Below, in pieces: positions 63,482 to 64,000 of a stretch of 64,000 bases of DNA; position 1 is the stretch's first letter; every line of letters begins with the position of its first letter. The DNA comes from Ailanthus altissimus (taxonomy: Eukaryota > Streptophyta > Magnoliopsida > Sapindales > Simaroubaceae): positions 9,176,001 through 9,240,000 of the forward strand of contig OX327702.1 of assembly GCA_946807835.1 (NCBI GenBank), written 5' to 3'. The notes beneath the pieces are model-generated. The model was not told the DNA's origin, searched no databases, and saw only the letters and a list, made by a program, of their open reading frames with translations. The position numbers were made by a program, and so were the translations under genes.

Positions 63482-64000
63482 CATTGTAAGCCTTTTATTT
63501 TTGTCTAATTTCTCTTGGAAGCAATAATTCTTACTTCTATTTGAACACTTTCGTGTTGATATTGTTTATTAGACGTAATTATGGAGGGATTGTTGAACCT
63601 TCCAAGTGTAGCGGTGTAGTTTCCTTGGAAGTTCTTTATTGGAGACTTTGTGATTTTAGAAGATGATTTTGAATCTTAGTGTTTCTTGTGAAAAAATGTT
63701 ATACTTTCGATCATAGAAACATTTTATATATTATTCTTCCTATAAGGGAAGGCTTTTGCTTCCATTTTTAAGGAAGTTTATACAGTGCTTCATTCTTCAG
63801 GGAAGTACTTGGTATGCTTGCTTCAAAGATAGAGGTACTAGACTCTTCTAGAGAAGTCCTTTAATATAGTGCTTCTAAGGGAAGGTGGCTATTTTGGCAC
63901 ATAACCATTCCAAGTAAATACTTTAAAGTTTACATAAGTTTTTTAGAGTTTTTATGGATAGCCTATGATATAAGACTCTTCTTAACTGACCTAACTTTAA
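63482..64000. other. Right flank, unclassified
   Basis: T-rich sequence outside the copia element. No ORF or repeat family recognised. Confidence 0.4.

Overview
The window is nuclear DNA of a flowering plant, probably a eudicot. It is AT-rich and intron-containing. It carries one plant-type actin gene whose introns sit at the positions conserved in plant actins, and almost everything else is plant retrotransposon sequence: Ty3/gypsy elements of Tat, Athila-like and chromovirus type, Ty1/copia elements, and LINEs. I cannot name the species. There is no bacterial-style operon, CRISPR array, or rRNA or tRNA gene that I can support.

Layout. 1-2450 is a decayed LINE (+) with an 814-bp repeat inserted in it. 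2451-4700 is intergenic. 4949-6980 is the actin coding region (-), with its 5'UTR exon and leader intron reaching about 7.8 kb; it is the only host gene I can support. 8.5-11.9 kb is a Tat-like Ty3/gypsy remnant (+), joined head-on at about 11,878 to a second Tat-like remnant (-) that runs to 13,793.

13.8-39.5 kb is a nest of insertions, resolved by target-site duplications and by continuity of the flanks. The host is an Athila-like element (-): 3' LTR 13794-15095 and integrase 38480-39533. A 2.5-kb chromovirus-like solo LTR (16348-18851) sits in it. Its env-position ORF is cut by a 2.1-kb copia-type solo LTR (+) with perfect GGAGT duplications at 19334 and 36588. That LTR was itself opened by a 13.7-kb copia element (-, 20706-34442) and by an Athila-like solo LTR (35020-36453, perfect GCTTC duplications). 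The copia 3' LTR holds a chromovirus fragment (20749-27361). The chromovirus LTR holds a LINE (21777-24899, -) that still has a 1,040-codon open frame. Read outward, this is five levels of insertion, LINE in chromovirus in copia in copia solo LTR in Athila-like, and the Athila-like element lies between Tat-like fragments.

40995-49713 is an internally deleted Athila-like element (+) with both LTRs, a PBS, a decayed gag and only the tail of integrase. It was invaded by another copia-type solo LTR. 50.6-51.5 kb is a second copy of the repeat found at 0.7-1.5 kb. 52491-63476 is another copia element (-) bounded by ATTAT duplications; an opposite-strand copy of the same family replaces its reverse transcriptase.

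The coding parts belong to elements that are dead or, for the LINE, 5'-truncated. The LINE frame is the only long intact mobile-element ORF. The most interesting signals are the resolvable nest, the unusually long 51-52 bp LINE target duplication that also supplies the start codon, chimeric junctions between elements, and clusters of GC-rich AGCGC-type motifs at promoter or leader positions of unrelated retroelement families.
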